Assembly (NCBI GenBank): GCA_026785765.1 | Contig: JAJAZK010000346.1 | Location: forward strand, 1-7,658 | Source: Rhodoferax sp. | Lineage (GTDB): Bacteria > Pseudomonadota > Gammaproteobacteria > Burkholderiales > Burkholderiaceae_C | Direction: 5' to 3' | Length of the DNA: 7,658 bases | Shown: positions 1 through 6,007 of the stretch, piece after piece | Numbering within the stretch: position 1 is the stretch's first letter | Layout: each line of letters begins with the position of its first letter | Notes under the pieces: generated by a model | Told to the model about the DNA's origin: nothing | Databases searched by the model: none | The model's input: only the letters and a program-made list of their open reading frames with translations | Position numbers and translations under genes: made by a program

Positions 1-980
1 GGCGTCACCATGCGCCATGAAACCAGATTGTCCAGCGCGGTTCCCCACAAAACGGCCTTCTTGCCGCCAGCATTCATGGCGATATTGCCGCCAATGCAGG
101 AGGCTTCGGCCGAGGTCGGATCGACCGCAAACACGAACCCGGCGCGTTCGGCTGCGTCGGAAACCCTTTGGGTGACAACTCCCGCTTCGGTCCAGATCGT
201 CGGCACCGGTTTCGTCAAGCCCGGTAGATCCAGCATCTCGACCTCAGTCATCGTCTCCAGTTTCTCGGTGTTGATCACCGCGCTCTTCCAGGTCAAGGGG
301 CAGGCGCCTCCGGTGTAGCCGGTACCACCACCACGCGGAATAACTGACAGGCCGAGTGTGATGCAGCCCTGCACCAGGCCCGCCATCTCGGCCTCGGTGT
401 CCGGCGTCAACACCAAAAAGGGGTATTCGACGCGCCAGTCGGTGGCGTCCGTCACGTGGGAGACGCGGCTCAGGCCGTCAAATTTGATGTTGTCGCGAGC
501 AGTCAGTTTTCCGAACTGGCGCCAGCTACGCCGCCGCAGGTCCTGGAATTCACCGAAACCCGCGTCGAAAGCCTGCACGGCACGCTGCGCCGATTGCAGC
601 AAGGAGCCCACCATCGCGTCGCGTTCGAGGTCCAGCTCCGGTGTGCGCCGCTTTTCAATCTCGGCCAGGCGGTGCTGCAGCGCTGCAACCAGCAAACGGC
701 GCCGTTTGGGGTTGTCCAACAAGTCATCCTGCAGGTAGGGATTGCGTTGCACCACCCAAATATCGCCCAGAACCTCGTACAACATACGCGCCGACCGGCC
801 TGTACGCCGTTCATCGCGCAGTCGCTGCAAGGTCGCCCAAGCTGCCGCCCCAAGCAACCGGATAACAATCTCCCGGTCCGAGAACGAGGTGTAGTTATAG
901 GGGATCTCGCGAATGCGGTCGGACCGCGCATCAACTGCAGTATCTGGGGCCAGTTGATCGGGTCGAGTTGGCGCGTTCAT
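1..980 (-). CDS. DUF3683/FAD-binding oxidoreductase, N-terminal part (runs off left edge)
   Basis: Translating the minus strand from the ATG at 980-978 gives 326 codons open to the window edge. The protein begins MNAPTRPDQL; the stretch REIPYNYTSFSDREIV (about residues 29-44) is typical of the DUF3683 N-terminal domain. From about residue 180 it becomes a PCMH-type FAD-binding domain (FAD_binding_4): the glycine-rich RGGGTGYTGG lies near residues 213-222 and CIGGNIAMNAGG near 294-305. Both are conserved FAD-contact segments of the D-lactate/glycolate dehydrogenase (GlcD/Dld) superfamily. Full-length family members are commonly over 1,200 residues, with a FAD-oxidase C-terminal domain, ferredoxin-type 4Fe-4S motifs and CCG domains, which would lie outside the window. 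The likely role is a flavin- and Fe-S-dependent 2-hydroxyacid dehydrogenase, but the substrate cannot be told from here. The start is supported by family-like N-terminal sequence, though no strong Shine-Dalgarno precedes it. It is divergent from ugpB and probably not part of that pathway. Confidence 0.83.
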   Translation of the reverse strand, partial: MNAPTRPDQLAPDTAVDARSDRIREIPYNYTSFSDREIVIRLLGAAAWATLQRLRDERRTGRSARMLYEVLGDIWVVQRNPYLQDDLLDNPKRRRLLVAALQHRLAEIEKRRTPELDLERDAMVGSLLQSAQRAVQAFDAGFGEFQDLRRRSWRQFGKLTARDNIKFDGLSRVSHVTDATDWRVEYPFLVLTPDTEAEMAGLVQGCITLGLSVIPRGGGTGYTGGACPLTWKSAVINTEKLETMTEVEMLDLPGLTKPVPTIWTEAGVVTQRVSDAAERAGFVFAVDPTSAEASCIGGNIAMNAGGKKAVLWGTALDNLVSWRMVT

Positions 981-1079
981 TGTTTTTAGTGTTACCGCAG
1001 CGCAACAATTTTCAGCCTTGACAAGACCAACCTATGGAAATCCCTCTGTTATCAAAGACCAAACCATCGTTTAATCTGC

Positions 1080-1113
1080 TCGTAACCAAACTGTCACGAC
1101 TACCCACTAGGCT
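1080..1113 (+). promoter_or_regulatory. Candidate PhoB box plus -10 for the ugp operon
   Basis: The 18 bases 1080-1097 match the Pho-box consensus CTGTCATA(A/T)A(T/A)CTGTCA(C/T) at 13 positions by hand count. The downstream half, CTGTCAC at 1091-1097, is a perfect 7/7; the upstream half, TCGTAAC, is poor at 3/7. Exactly 10 bp further on lies TAGGCT (1108-1113), which keeps the three most conserved -10 positions (T, A and final T). A 10-bp gap between Pho box and -10 is the arrangement I recall for E. coli PhoB-activated promoters such as pstS. Transcription would start near 1120, giving a short leader before the ATG at 1138. The E. coli ugp operon is a known PhoB target, which makes the match more believable. 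It rests on one strong half-site only. Confidence 0.45.
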
Positions 1114-1126
1114 GGGTGGTTCCAAC

Positions 1127-1133
1127 AAGGAGA
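1127..1133 (+). promoter_or_regulatory. Ribosome binding site of ugpB
   Basis: AAGGAGA ends four bases before the ATG at 1138-1140. It is a near-consensus Shine-Dalgarno and fixes the ugpB start. It is the strongest one in the operon. Confidence 0.85.
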
Positions 1134-1137
1134 AACC

Positions 1138-2442
1138 ATGAAATTCACAATTGCAGCAGTCGCGCTTGCAGCGCTGACGTCTTATTCGGCCCATGCACAA
1201 ACCGAGATCCAGTGGTGGCACTCGATGACCTCCGTCAACGGCGAGGTAGTCAATGATTTGGCGAAGAACTTCAACGCCAGCCAGAAGAACTACAAGGTCG
1301 TGCCCACTTTCAAGGGCAGTTATGCCGAGTCGTTTACGGCCGCAGTGGCAGCCCATCGCACCGGAAACTCGCCGCACATTCTGCAAGTGTTTGAAGTCGG
1401 TACCGCCACCATGATGGCCAGCAAGGGAGTCAGTGTCCCGGTAGGCAAGGTAATGAAAGACGCTGGCGAAAAATTTGATCCCAAGACTTATGTTTCTGCT
1501 GTCGCCGGCTACTACACCGCGCCCAATGGCGAGATGCTGAGCTTCCCTTTTAACAGCTCCACCACGGTCTTTTATTGGAACAAGGACGCTTTCAAGGCCG
1601 CTGGCATCGATACCACCAAGGCGCCCGGCACCTGGCCCGAGGTCGCACTCGCAGCCGCCAAGCTCAAGGCCAGTGGACACAAGTGCCCGCTATCGATCGC
1701 TTGGCAGGGCTGGACCCAGTTGGAGAGTTTCTCTGCATGGCACAACGCAGAGTTTGCTACCCGTGGCAACGGAATGCAAGGCATGGACGCGCGCCTGAAG
1801 GTGAATTCGCCGCTGCACGTGCGCCACATCGAAAACCTTGCCAACATGGCCAAGCAAGGCCTCTTCATTTACAAGGGCCGGGCCAACGTGCCAGAGGCGA
1901 GTTACATCTCTGGCGAGTGCGCGATGATGACTACCTCCACCGGCTTCTATGGCAACGTGGCCCGAAATGCCAAGTTCAACTGGGGAATGGCGCCCCTGCC
2001 ACATTACCCGGATGTGCCGGGTGCTCCGCAAAACACCGTAATTGGCGGTGCCAGCCTGTGGGTCATGGCTGGCAAGAAAGCCGACGAATACAAGGGCGTT
2101 GCGCAGTTCTTCAGCTACCTGTCTTCGCCCGAAATCCAGGCGGCGACCCACCAGAGGACTGGTTTCCTGCCGATCACGATGGCGGCCTTTCGGTTGACCG
2201 AAAAGTCGGGCTTCTATGAAAAGAACCCGGGCACTGATGTCGGTGTGAACCAGATGATCCGCAAAACCACCGACAAATCGCGCGGTATCCGGCTGGGCAA
2301 CTACGTGCAGATTCGTGACATCGAGGACGAAGAACTCGAACAGGTTTGGGGTGGCAAGAAAAGCGCCAAGGAAGCGCTGGATTCCATCGTAGAACGCGGC
2401 AATGTACTGCTGGAGCGTTTCGAGAAAGCCAACAAAGGCTGA
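1138..2442 (+). CDS. ugpB: sn-glycerol-3-phosphate ABC transporter, periplasmic binding protein UgpB
   Basis: This 434-residue protein is close to the 438 residues of E. coli UgpB. It captures sn-glycerol-3-phosphate and glycerophosphodiesters in the periplasm and delivers them to UgpA/UgpE. A Sec signal peptide covers residues 1-20, with likely cleavage at AHA|QTE. The mature part starts with the family motif IQWWHSM (24-30) and contains FNSST (138-142), WTQLESFSAWH (192-202), GGASLWVM (303-310) and GNYVQIRD near the C-terminus. Counterparts of the ligand contacts recalled for E. coli UgpB are visible: Tyr62, Glu86, Ser141, Ser267, Gly304 and Arg393. One differs: the E. coli Tyr346 position is Phe343 here (GFLPIT instead of GYLPIT). 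It is the first gene of the operon, has a strong ribosome binding site, and ends 40 bp before ugpA. Family assignment is very secure; exact ligand preference is not shown. Confidence 0.96.
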   Translation: MKFTIAAVALAALTSYSAHAQTEIQWWHSMTSVNGEVVNDLAKNFNASQKNYKVVPTFKGSYAESFTAAVAAHRTGNSPHILQVFEVGTATMMASKGVSVPVGKVMKDAGEKFDPKTYVSAVAGYYTAPNGEMLSFPFNSSTTVFYWNKDAFKAAGIDTTKAPGTWPEVALAAAKLKASGHKCPLSIAWQGWTQLESFSAWHNAEFATRGNGMQGMDARLKVNSPLHVRHIENLANMAKQGLFIYKGRANVPEASYISGECAMMTTSTGFYGNVARNAKFNWGMAPLPHYPDVPGAPQNTVIGGASLWVMAGKKADEYKGVAQFFSYLSSPEIQAATHQRTGFLPITMAAFRLTEKSGFYEKNPGTDVGVNQMIRKTTDKSRGIRLGNYVQIRDIEDEELEQVWGGKKSAKEALDSIVERGNVLLERFEKANKG

Positions 2443-2482
2443 TCCCTGCGAAACGTCGGGCACGCGCGGTACGGCGGCTCCT

Positions 2483-3364
2483 GTGGAAAAGCGCGTCGTC
2501 TTCCGCTCCGCCTGGCTGCCATGGGCGCTGATTGCGCCGCAGCTCGTGGTGATCGCGGTGTTCTTCTTCTGGCCTGCGGCCCAGGCCCTGCTGCAGTCGG
2601 TGCAGCAGGCGGACGCCTTCAGCCCCCGGGTCGAATGGGTCGGGCTGGAGAATTTTGTCAACTTGTGGAACGACCCGCTGTACATCAAGTCTTTCTACAC
2701 AACGGCAATATTCTCCACCTTGGTAGCAGTTCTGGGCATCAGCCTGTCGCTGCTGCTGGCGGTGTTTGCTGACCGGATCGTCAAGGGCGCCCTGGTCTAC
2801 CGGACCTTTCTCATCTGGCCCTATGCCGTCGCCCCGGCGGTGGCTGGCGTGTTGTGGCTTTTCATTCTGGCCCCCAGCATCGGCATCGTCTCGTTCTGGT
2901 TGCGCGCGGTGGGCCTGGAGTGGAATCCTTTGCTGGACGGCCAACATGCGATGACCCTGGTGGTGCTAGCTGCCGTCTGGAAGCAGATTTCGTACAACTT
3001 CCTGTTCTTCCTGGCGGGTTTGCAAAGCATCCCCAAGTCGCTGATCGAGGCCGCTGCGATCGATGGCGCACGTCCGTGGCGGCGCTTCTGGACCATCGTG
3101 TTCCCCCTGCTCACACCGACGTCCTTTTTTCTGCTGGTCATCAATATCGTTTACGCCTTCTTCGACACCTTCGCCATCATCGATGCCGCCACACAGGGCG
3201 GACCGGGCAAGGAAACATCGATCCTCGTGTACCGCGCCTATTACGATGGCTTCAAGGCAATGGACTTTGGCGCATCTGCCGCGCAATCGGTGGTGCTGAT
3301 GGTGATTGTGGTGGGGCTGACCGTGGTGCAATTCCGCTTCGTCGAGAAGAAAGTCAACTACTGA
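2483..3364 (+). CDS. ugpA: sn-glycerol-3-phosphate ABC transporter permease UgpA
   Basis: This is an inner-membrane permease that pairs with UgpE to form the transport channel. I chose the GTG at 2483 because the protein then begins VEKRVVFRSAWLP, the usual UgpA N-terminus, and is 293 residues long, against 295 in E. coli. An in-frame ATG at 2402 would overlap ugpB by 41 bp and add 27 atypical residues. The first membrane helix is at about residues 12-33 and several more hydrophobic segments follow. The EAA loop that docks on the ATPase is clear: IEAAAIDGA at about 188-196, followed by the usual FP segment. The Shine-Dalgarno is weak (GGCGG at 2473-2477). The TGA stop is one base from the ugpE ATG (TGA-T-ATG), so the two are probably translationally coupled. 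Confidence 0.94.
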   Translation: MEKRVVFRSAWLPWALIAPQLVVIAVFFFWPAAQALLQSVQQADAFSPRVEWVGLENFVNLWNDPLYIKSFYTTAIFSTLVAVLGISLSLLLAVFADRIVKGALVYRTFLIWPYAVAPAVAGVLWLFILAPSIGIVSFWLRAVGLEWNPLLDGQHAMTLVVLAAVWKQISYNFLFFLAGLQSIPKSLIEAAAIDGARPWRRFWTIVFPLLTPTSFFLLVINIVYAFFDTFAIIDAATQGGPGKETSILVYRAYYDGFKAMDFGASAAQSVVLMVIVVGLTVVQFRFVEKKVNY

Positions 3365-3552
3365 TATGGTCGAACGCCGCCCGCTGCTCGACCTCGTCTC
3401 GCACCTCATCCTGATCGTGGGCGTGATCGTGGTCGCGTTCCCGCTCTACCTCACCTTCGTTGCGTCAACACAATCGTCCAGCGACATTGTGCATCCGCCA
3501 ATGTCGCTGCTGCCCGGCACCCAACTGGTAGAAAACTACCAGGCAGCATGGA

Positions 3553-3574
3553 GCGGCACTGGTGGCGGCACTGG
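3553..3574 (+). repeat. Short tandem duplication inside ugpE
   Basis: The 10-mer GCGGCACTGG occurs at 3553-3562 and again at 3565-3574, a 12-base period. It encodes the glycine/threonine run SGTGGGTGS starting at residue 63, in the predicted periplasmic loop between the first and second membrane helices. The frame is kept. E. coli UgpE has no such Gly-Thr run in this loop as far as I recall. Confidence 0.6.
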
Positions 3575-4043
3575 CTCCACCGCCCCGGTCGGGCGCATGA
3601 TGTTTGTCAGCCTCGTCACGGCACTTGTCATCGCCCTGGGCAAGATTTCGATCTCGCTGTTGTCAGCCTTTGCCATCGTCTATTTCCGCTTTCCACTGCG
3701 GATGTTTTTCTTCTGGGCGATTTTCATCACGTTGATGCTGCCGGTGGAGGTCCGCATCGGCCCGACCTACAAGGTGGTAGCCGACCTGGGCATGCTCAAC
3801 ACCTTTGCCGGACTTACGGTGCCACTGATTGCATCGGCCACCGCGACTTTCCTGTTCCGGCAGTTTTTCCTCACCGTACCGGACGAGCTGGTCGAGGCAG
3901 CGCGCATGGACGGAGCCAGTCCGATGCGGTTCTTCATCGACGTACTGGTGCCACTGTCGCGCACTTCTATTGCCGCCCTGTTTGTCATCCAGTTCATCTA
4001 TGGCTGGAACCAGTACCTGTGGCCATTGCTGATTACTACCTGC

Positions 4044-4046
4044 TAG
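4044..4046 (+). other. In-frame amber codon in ugpE
   Basis: The reading frame runs ATT ACT ACC TGC TAG GAC ATG TAC. The stop falls in the loop just before the last membrane helix, at a variable position where E. coli UgpE has a hydrophobic or polar residue rather than a catalytic one. The surrounding bases 4043-4047 are CTAGG; a single C-to-T change from CCAGG would turn a Gln codon (CAG) into this TAG. GAG, AAG, TGG, TCG, TTG and TAC/TAT are other one-step ancestors. All complete genes in the window end in TGA or TAA, so no other TAG is used as a terminator here. Confidence 0.9.
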
Positions 4047-4240
4047 GACATGTACCCGTTGGTGATTGGTATCAAGCGCATGATCTCGGGTGGCGATGCA
4101 CAAACCGAATGGAGTGTGGTGATGGCCACGGCCCTGCTGGCAATGATTCCGCCGGCGCTCGTCGTGGTGCTGATGCAGAAGTGGTTTGTCAAGGGACTGG
4201 TGGACACCGAGAAGTAAACAACGATAACCCACGTTTATCC

Positions 4241-5257
4241 ATGGCAACCATACAACTCAAAAACGTCATCAAACGCTACGGCGTGGGCAAGACCGCGAAC
4301 CAGGTCATCCACGGCGTCAACGCAGAAATTCGCGACGGCGAGTTCGTCGTCATCGTCGGCCCGTCGGGATGCGGCAAGTCAACCCTGCTGCGCATGGTCG
4401 CCGGCCTGGAGGAAATCAGCGAAGGCGAGATCCTGATCTCCAACCGTGTCGTGAACGATCTGGAGCCATCGGAGCGCGACATCGCCATGGTGTTCCAGAA
4501 CTATGCGCTGTACCCGCACATGAGTGTGTTCGACAACATGGCCTATGGGTTGAAGATTGCGAAGCTGCCGCAGGCCGAGATCAAGGCCCGCGTTGATGCG
4601 GCGGCGAAAATTCTGGAGCTTGGGCCATTTTTGGCGCGCAAACCGCGCGAACTCTCCGGCGGCCAACGTCAACGCGTGGCCATGGGAAGGGCCATCGTGC
4701 GCAAGCCCCAGGTATTCCTGTTTGACGAGCCCCTGAGCAATCTGGACGCCAAGCTGCGCGCCCAGACACGGCTGGAGATCCAGAAGCTGCACCGGGAGCT
4801 CGGCATCACTTCCCTGTTCGTCACCCACGACCAGGTGGAGGCGATGACGCTGGCGCAACGCATGATCGTAATGCACGCCGGTGTCATGGAGCAATTTGGC
4901 ACACCCGAAGAGGTCTACACGCGACCAGCGACCACCTTCGTTGCCGGATTTATCGGCTCGCCGCCAATGAACCTGTTGCGCGACGCACCGAATGCCAAAC
5001 CCGGCACCATTGTCGGCGTCCGGCCTGAACACCTGGACATCACCGCCTTGGGCTGGGCACTGCGCGTCGAAGCGGTTGAGATGCTTGGGGCTGAGCGGCT
5101 GGTCTACGGCCGCTGGACGCAAGGCAATGATCAGGAAATGGTCATTATTCGTACCGAGGAGGCGCACGCGATACCGGCACTGGGCGCGACGATACACGTC
5201 ACCCCGCGCGCCGACCGCCTGCATTTGTTTGACGCCAGCACTGGCAAACGCCTATGA
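4241..5257 (+). CDS. ugpC: sn-glycerol-3-phosphate ABC transporter ATP-binding protein UgpC
   Basis: This 338-residue ATPase powers the Ugp transporter from the cytoplasmic side. All nucleotide-binding motifs are present: Walker A GPSGCGKST (40-48), Q-loop FQNYA (Gln86), signature LSGGQ (138-142), Walker B VFLFDEP (158-164, catalytic Glu163), D-loop SNLD (166-169) and H-loop His196. A MalK-type C-terminal regulatory (TOBE/OB) domain follows from about residue 235, with the family motif GSPPMN and GVRPEH. E. coli UgpC is 356 residues. The start at 4241 is set by the usual ATIQLKNV N-terminus. Upstream, the frame stays open into ugpE but out of the ugpE frame, so it is not a real extension. The 23-bp gap from the ugpE TAA shows no Shine-Dalgarno, suggesting dependence on ribosomes finishing ugpE. 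The stop overlaps the ugpQ start by four bases. Confidence 0.96.
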   Translation: MATIQLKNVIKRYGVGKTANQVIHGVNAEIRDGEFVVIVGPSGCGKSTLLRMVAGLEEISEGEILISNRVVNDLEPSERDIAMVFQNYALYPHMSVFDNMAYGLKIAKLPQAEIKARVDAAAKILELGPFLARKPRELSGGQRQRVAMGRAIVRKPQVFLFDEPLSNLDAKLRAQTRLEIQKLHRELGITSLFVTHDQVEAMTLAQRMIVMHAGVMEQFGTPEEVYTRPATTFVAGFIGSPPMNLLRDAPNAKPGTIVGVRPEHLDITALGWALRVEAVEMLGAERLVYGRWTQGNDQEMVIIRTEEAHAIPALGATIHVTPRADRLHLFDASTGKRL

Positions 5258-5988
5258 CGCCGTGGCCCTATCCGGGCTGGATCGCCCACCGCGGCGCTGG
5301 CAAACTTGCGCCGGAGAACACGCTGGCGGCATTTGCACTGGGCGCGCGCCACGGCTACCGTATGTTTGAATGCGACATCAAGCTCAGCCAGGACGGTGTT
5401 CCGTTTCTGATGCACGACGCAACGCTGGAGCGTACCACCAGCGGCAGCGGAATCTGCGGCGAGCGCGCGTGGTCGGAACTGTCACAACTCGACGCCGGGG
5501 GCTGGCATTCGCGCGCCTATGCGGGTGAACCATTGCCGACCATGGAGAACGTCGCGCGTTTTTGCCTGCGTAATGGCCACCTGCTGAATATCGAGATCAA
5601 GCCGACCCCGGGCTTGGAGCGGCAAACCGGCTCGGTGGTGGCGCAACATGCGGCCCGGTTGTGGCACGGCACGGCGGTGCCGCCGCTGCTGACCTCGTTC
5701 GAAGTCGCCGCCCTGGAATCGGCACAGGAGGCGCAGCCGGAACTGCCGCGCGGCCTGTTGTTGCAAACGCCGACGACAGGCTGGATCGAGACCGCCCTGC
5801 GGCTGGGCTGCGTGGCCATCGTATGCAACTACGCCTTGTGGGACGAGTCCACGGTCTTGCAAGCTAAAAGTGCCGGGATGCGTTGCCTGAGTTACACCGT
5901 CAACGACGCCGCCAGCGTGCAACACTTGCTTTCCCTGGGCACTGACGGCATCATCACCGACAGGGTGGATGTTTTCCCGCCATCCTGA
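5254..5988 (+). CDS. ugpQ: Cytoplasmic glycerophosphodiester phosphodiesterase UgpQ
   Basis: This 244-residue GDPD-family enzyme (E. coli UgpQ: 247) hydrolyses glycerophosphodiesters to sn-glycerol-3-phosphate and an alcohol, as they enter through the Ugp transporter. The catalytic residues of the TIM-barrel are visible: His12-Arg13 in AHRG, PENT (20-23), Glu39 and Asp41 (metal ligands in FECDIKLS), His54 (LMHD), and Glu114/Lys116 in NIEIKP. The C-terminal barrel strands YTVND and DGIITDRVD are also typical. There is no signal peptide, so it is cytoplasmic. Its ATG overlaps the ugpC stop (ATGA at 5254-5257), a classic coupling overlap that places it in the same operon. With UgpB-A-E-C it completes a full phosphodiester scavenging pathway. 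Confidence 0.95.
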   Translation: MTPWPYPGWIAHRGAGKLAPENTLAAFALGARHGYRMFECDIKLSQDGVPFLMHDATLERTTSGSGICGERAWSELSQLDAGGWHSRAYAGEPLPTMENVARFCLRNGHLLNIEIKPTPGLERQTGSVVAQHAARLWHGTAVPPLLTSFEVAALESAQEAQPELPRGLLLQTPTTGWIETALRLGCVAIVCNYALWDESTVLQAKSAGMRCLSYTVNDAASVQHLLSLGTDGIITDRVDVFPPS

Positions 5989-5995
5989 GCAATTC

Positions 5996-6001
5996 GGGGA
6001 G
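5996..6001 (+). promoter_or_regulatory. Ribosome binding site of the HEAT/TPR gene
   Basis: GGGGAG sits six bases before the ATG at 6008. It selects this start over the in-frame ATG at 5969, which would overlap ugpQ and put 13 non-hydrophobic residues in front of a good signal peptide. Confidence 0.7.
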
Positions 6002-6007
6002 TCGAGA

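Larger units (their letters stand above)
981..1137. promoter_or_regulatory. Divergent intergenic region between the oxidoreductase gene and ugpB
   Basis: This 157-bp non-coding spacer separates two genes that point away from each other, so it should carry promoters for both. On the ugpB side there is a candidate PhoB box with -10 (1080-1113) and a good Shine-Dalgarno (1127-1133). A perfect TTGACA lies at 1018-1023, but no acceptable -10 is found 16-18 bp downstream. A short ACCAA(A)C motif recurs three times in the same orientation. I could not find a convincing promoter for the minus-strand gene. Confidence 0.6.
3366..4217 (+). pseudogene. ugpE: UgpE permease gene interrupted by an in-frame TAG
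   Basis: This is the second membrane permease subunit of the glycerol-3-phosphate transporter. Read through the internal stop, the frame encodes 283 codons, matching the 281 residues of E. coli UgpE, and ends in the family-typical GLVDTEK before TAA at 4215-4217. The EAA loop (VEAARMDGASPMRFF, Glu177-Ala178-Ala179) and the following helix with FIYGWNQYLWPLL are intact. At codon 227 a TAG (4044-4046) stops translation, so the product would be 226 residues and lack the final helix (about LLAMIPPALVVVLMQ) and the C-terminal tail. There is no frameshift, and the downstream part carries no further lesions, so the change is recent or an error in the sequence. An ATG at 4050 could in principle restart a 55-residue fragment. 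The true state (dead gene, error or readthrough) is not decidable here. Confidence 0.9.

Noticed and set aside
456..989. Plus-strand open frame of 177 codons at the left end
   Set aside because: It is antisense to the DUF3683/FAD oxidoreductase, whose minus-strand translation has clear family motifs throughout.
1018..1023. Perfect TTGACA hexamer suggesting a sigma-70 -35 box for ugpB
   Set aside because: At 16-18 bp spacing the bases are ATCCCT, TCCCTC and CCCTCT, none resembling a -10; other T/A-rich hexamers are too near or too far.
2402..2482. Upstream ATG at 2402 as the start of ugpA
   Set aside because: It would overlap ugpB by 41 bp and add 27 residues unlike any UgpA N-terminus; the GTG at 2483 gives the family sequence and length.
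1690..2688. Long minus-strand open frame (332 codons) across ugpB and ugpA
   Set aside because: It is antisense to two clearly conserved genes and its translation has no recognisable domain; high-GC codon bias commonly leaves such shadows.
4030..4060. Frameshift as the cause of the broken ugpE
   Set aside because: The same frame continues with normal UgpE sequence on both sides of the TAG, so a single base substitution explains it.
3548..4240. Long in-frame extension upstream of ugpC (possible permease-ATPase fusion)
   Set aside because: The extension is out of the ugpE frame, is rich in His/Arg/Pro shadow sequence, and has no family similarity; UgpC starts naturally at 4241.
5969..6007. 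ATG at 5969 as the start of the HEAT/TPR gene
   Set aside because: It overlaps ugpQ, lacks a well-placed Shine-Dalgarno and would put extra polar residues before the signal peptide; 6008 has GGGGAG at good spacing.
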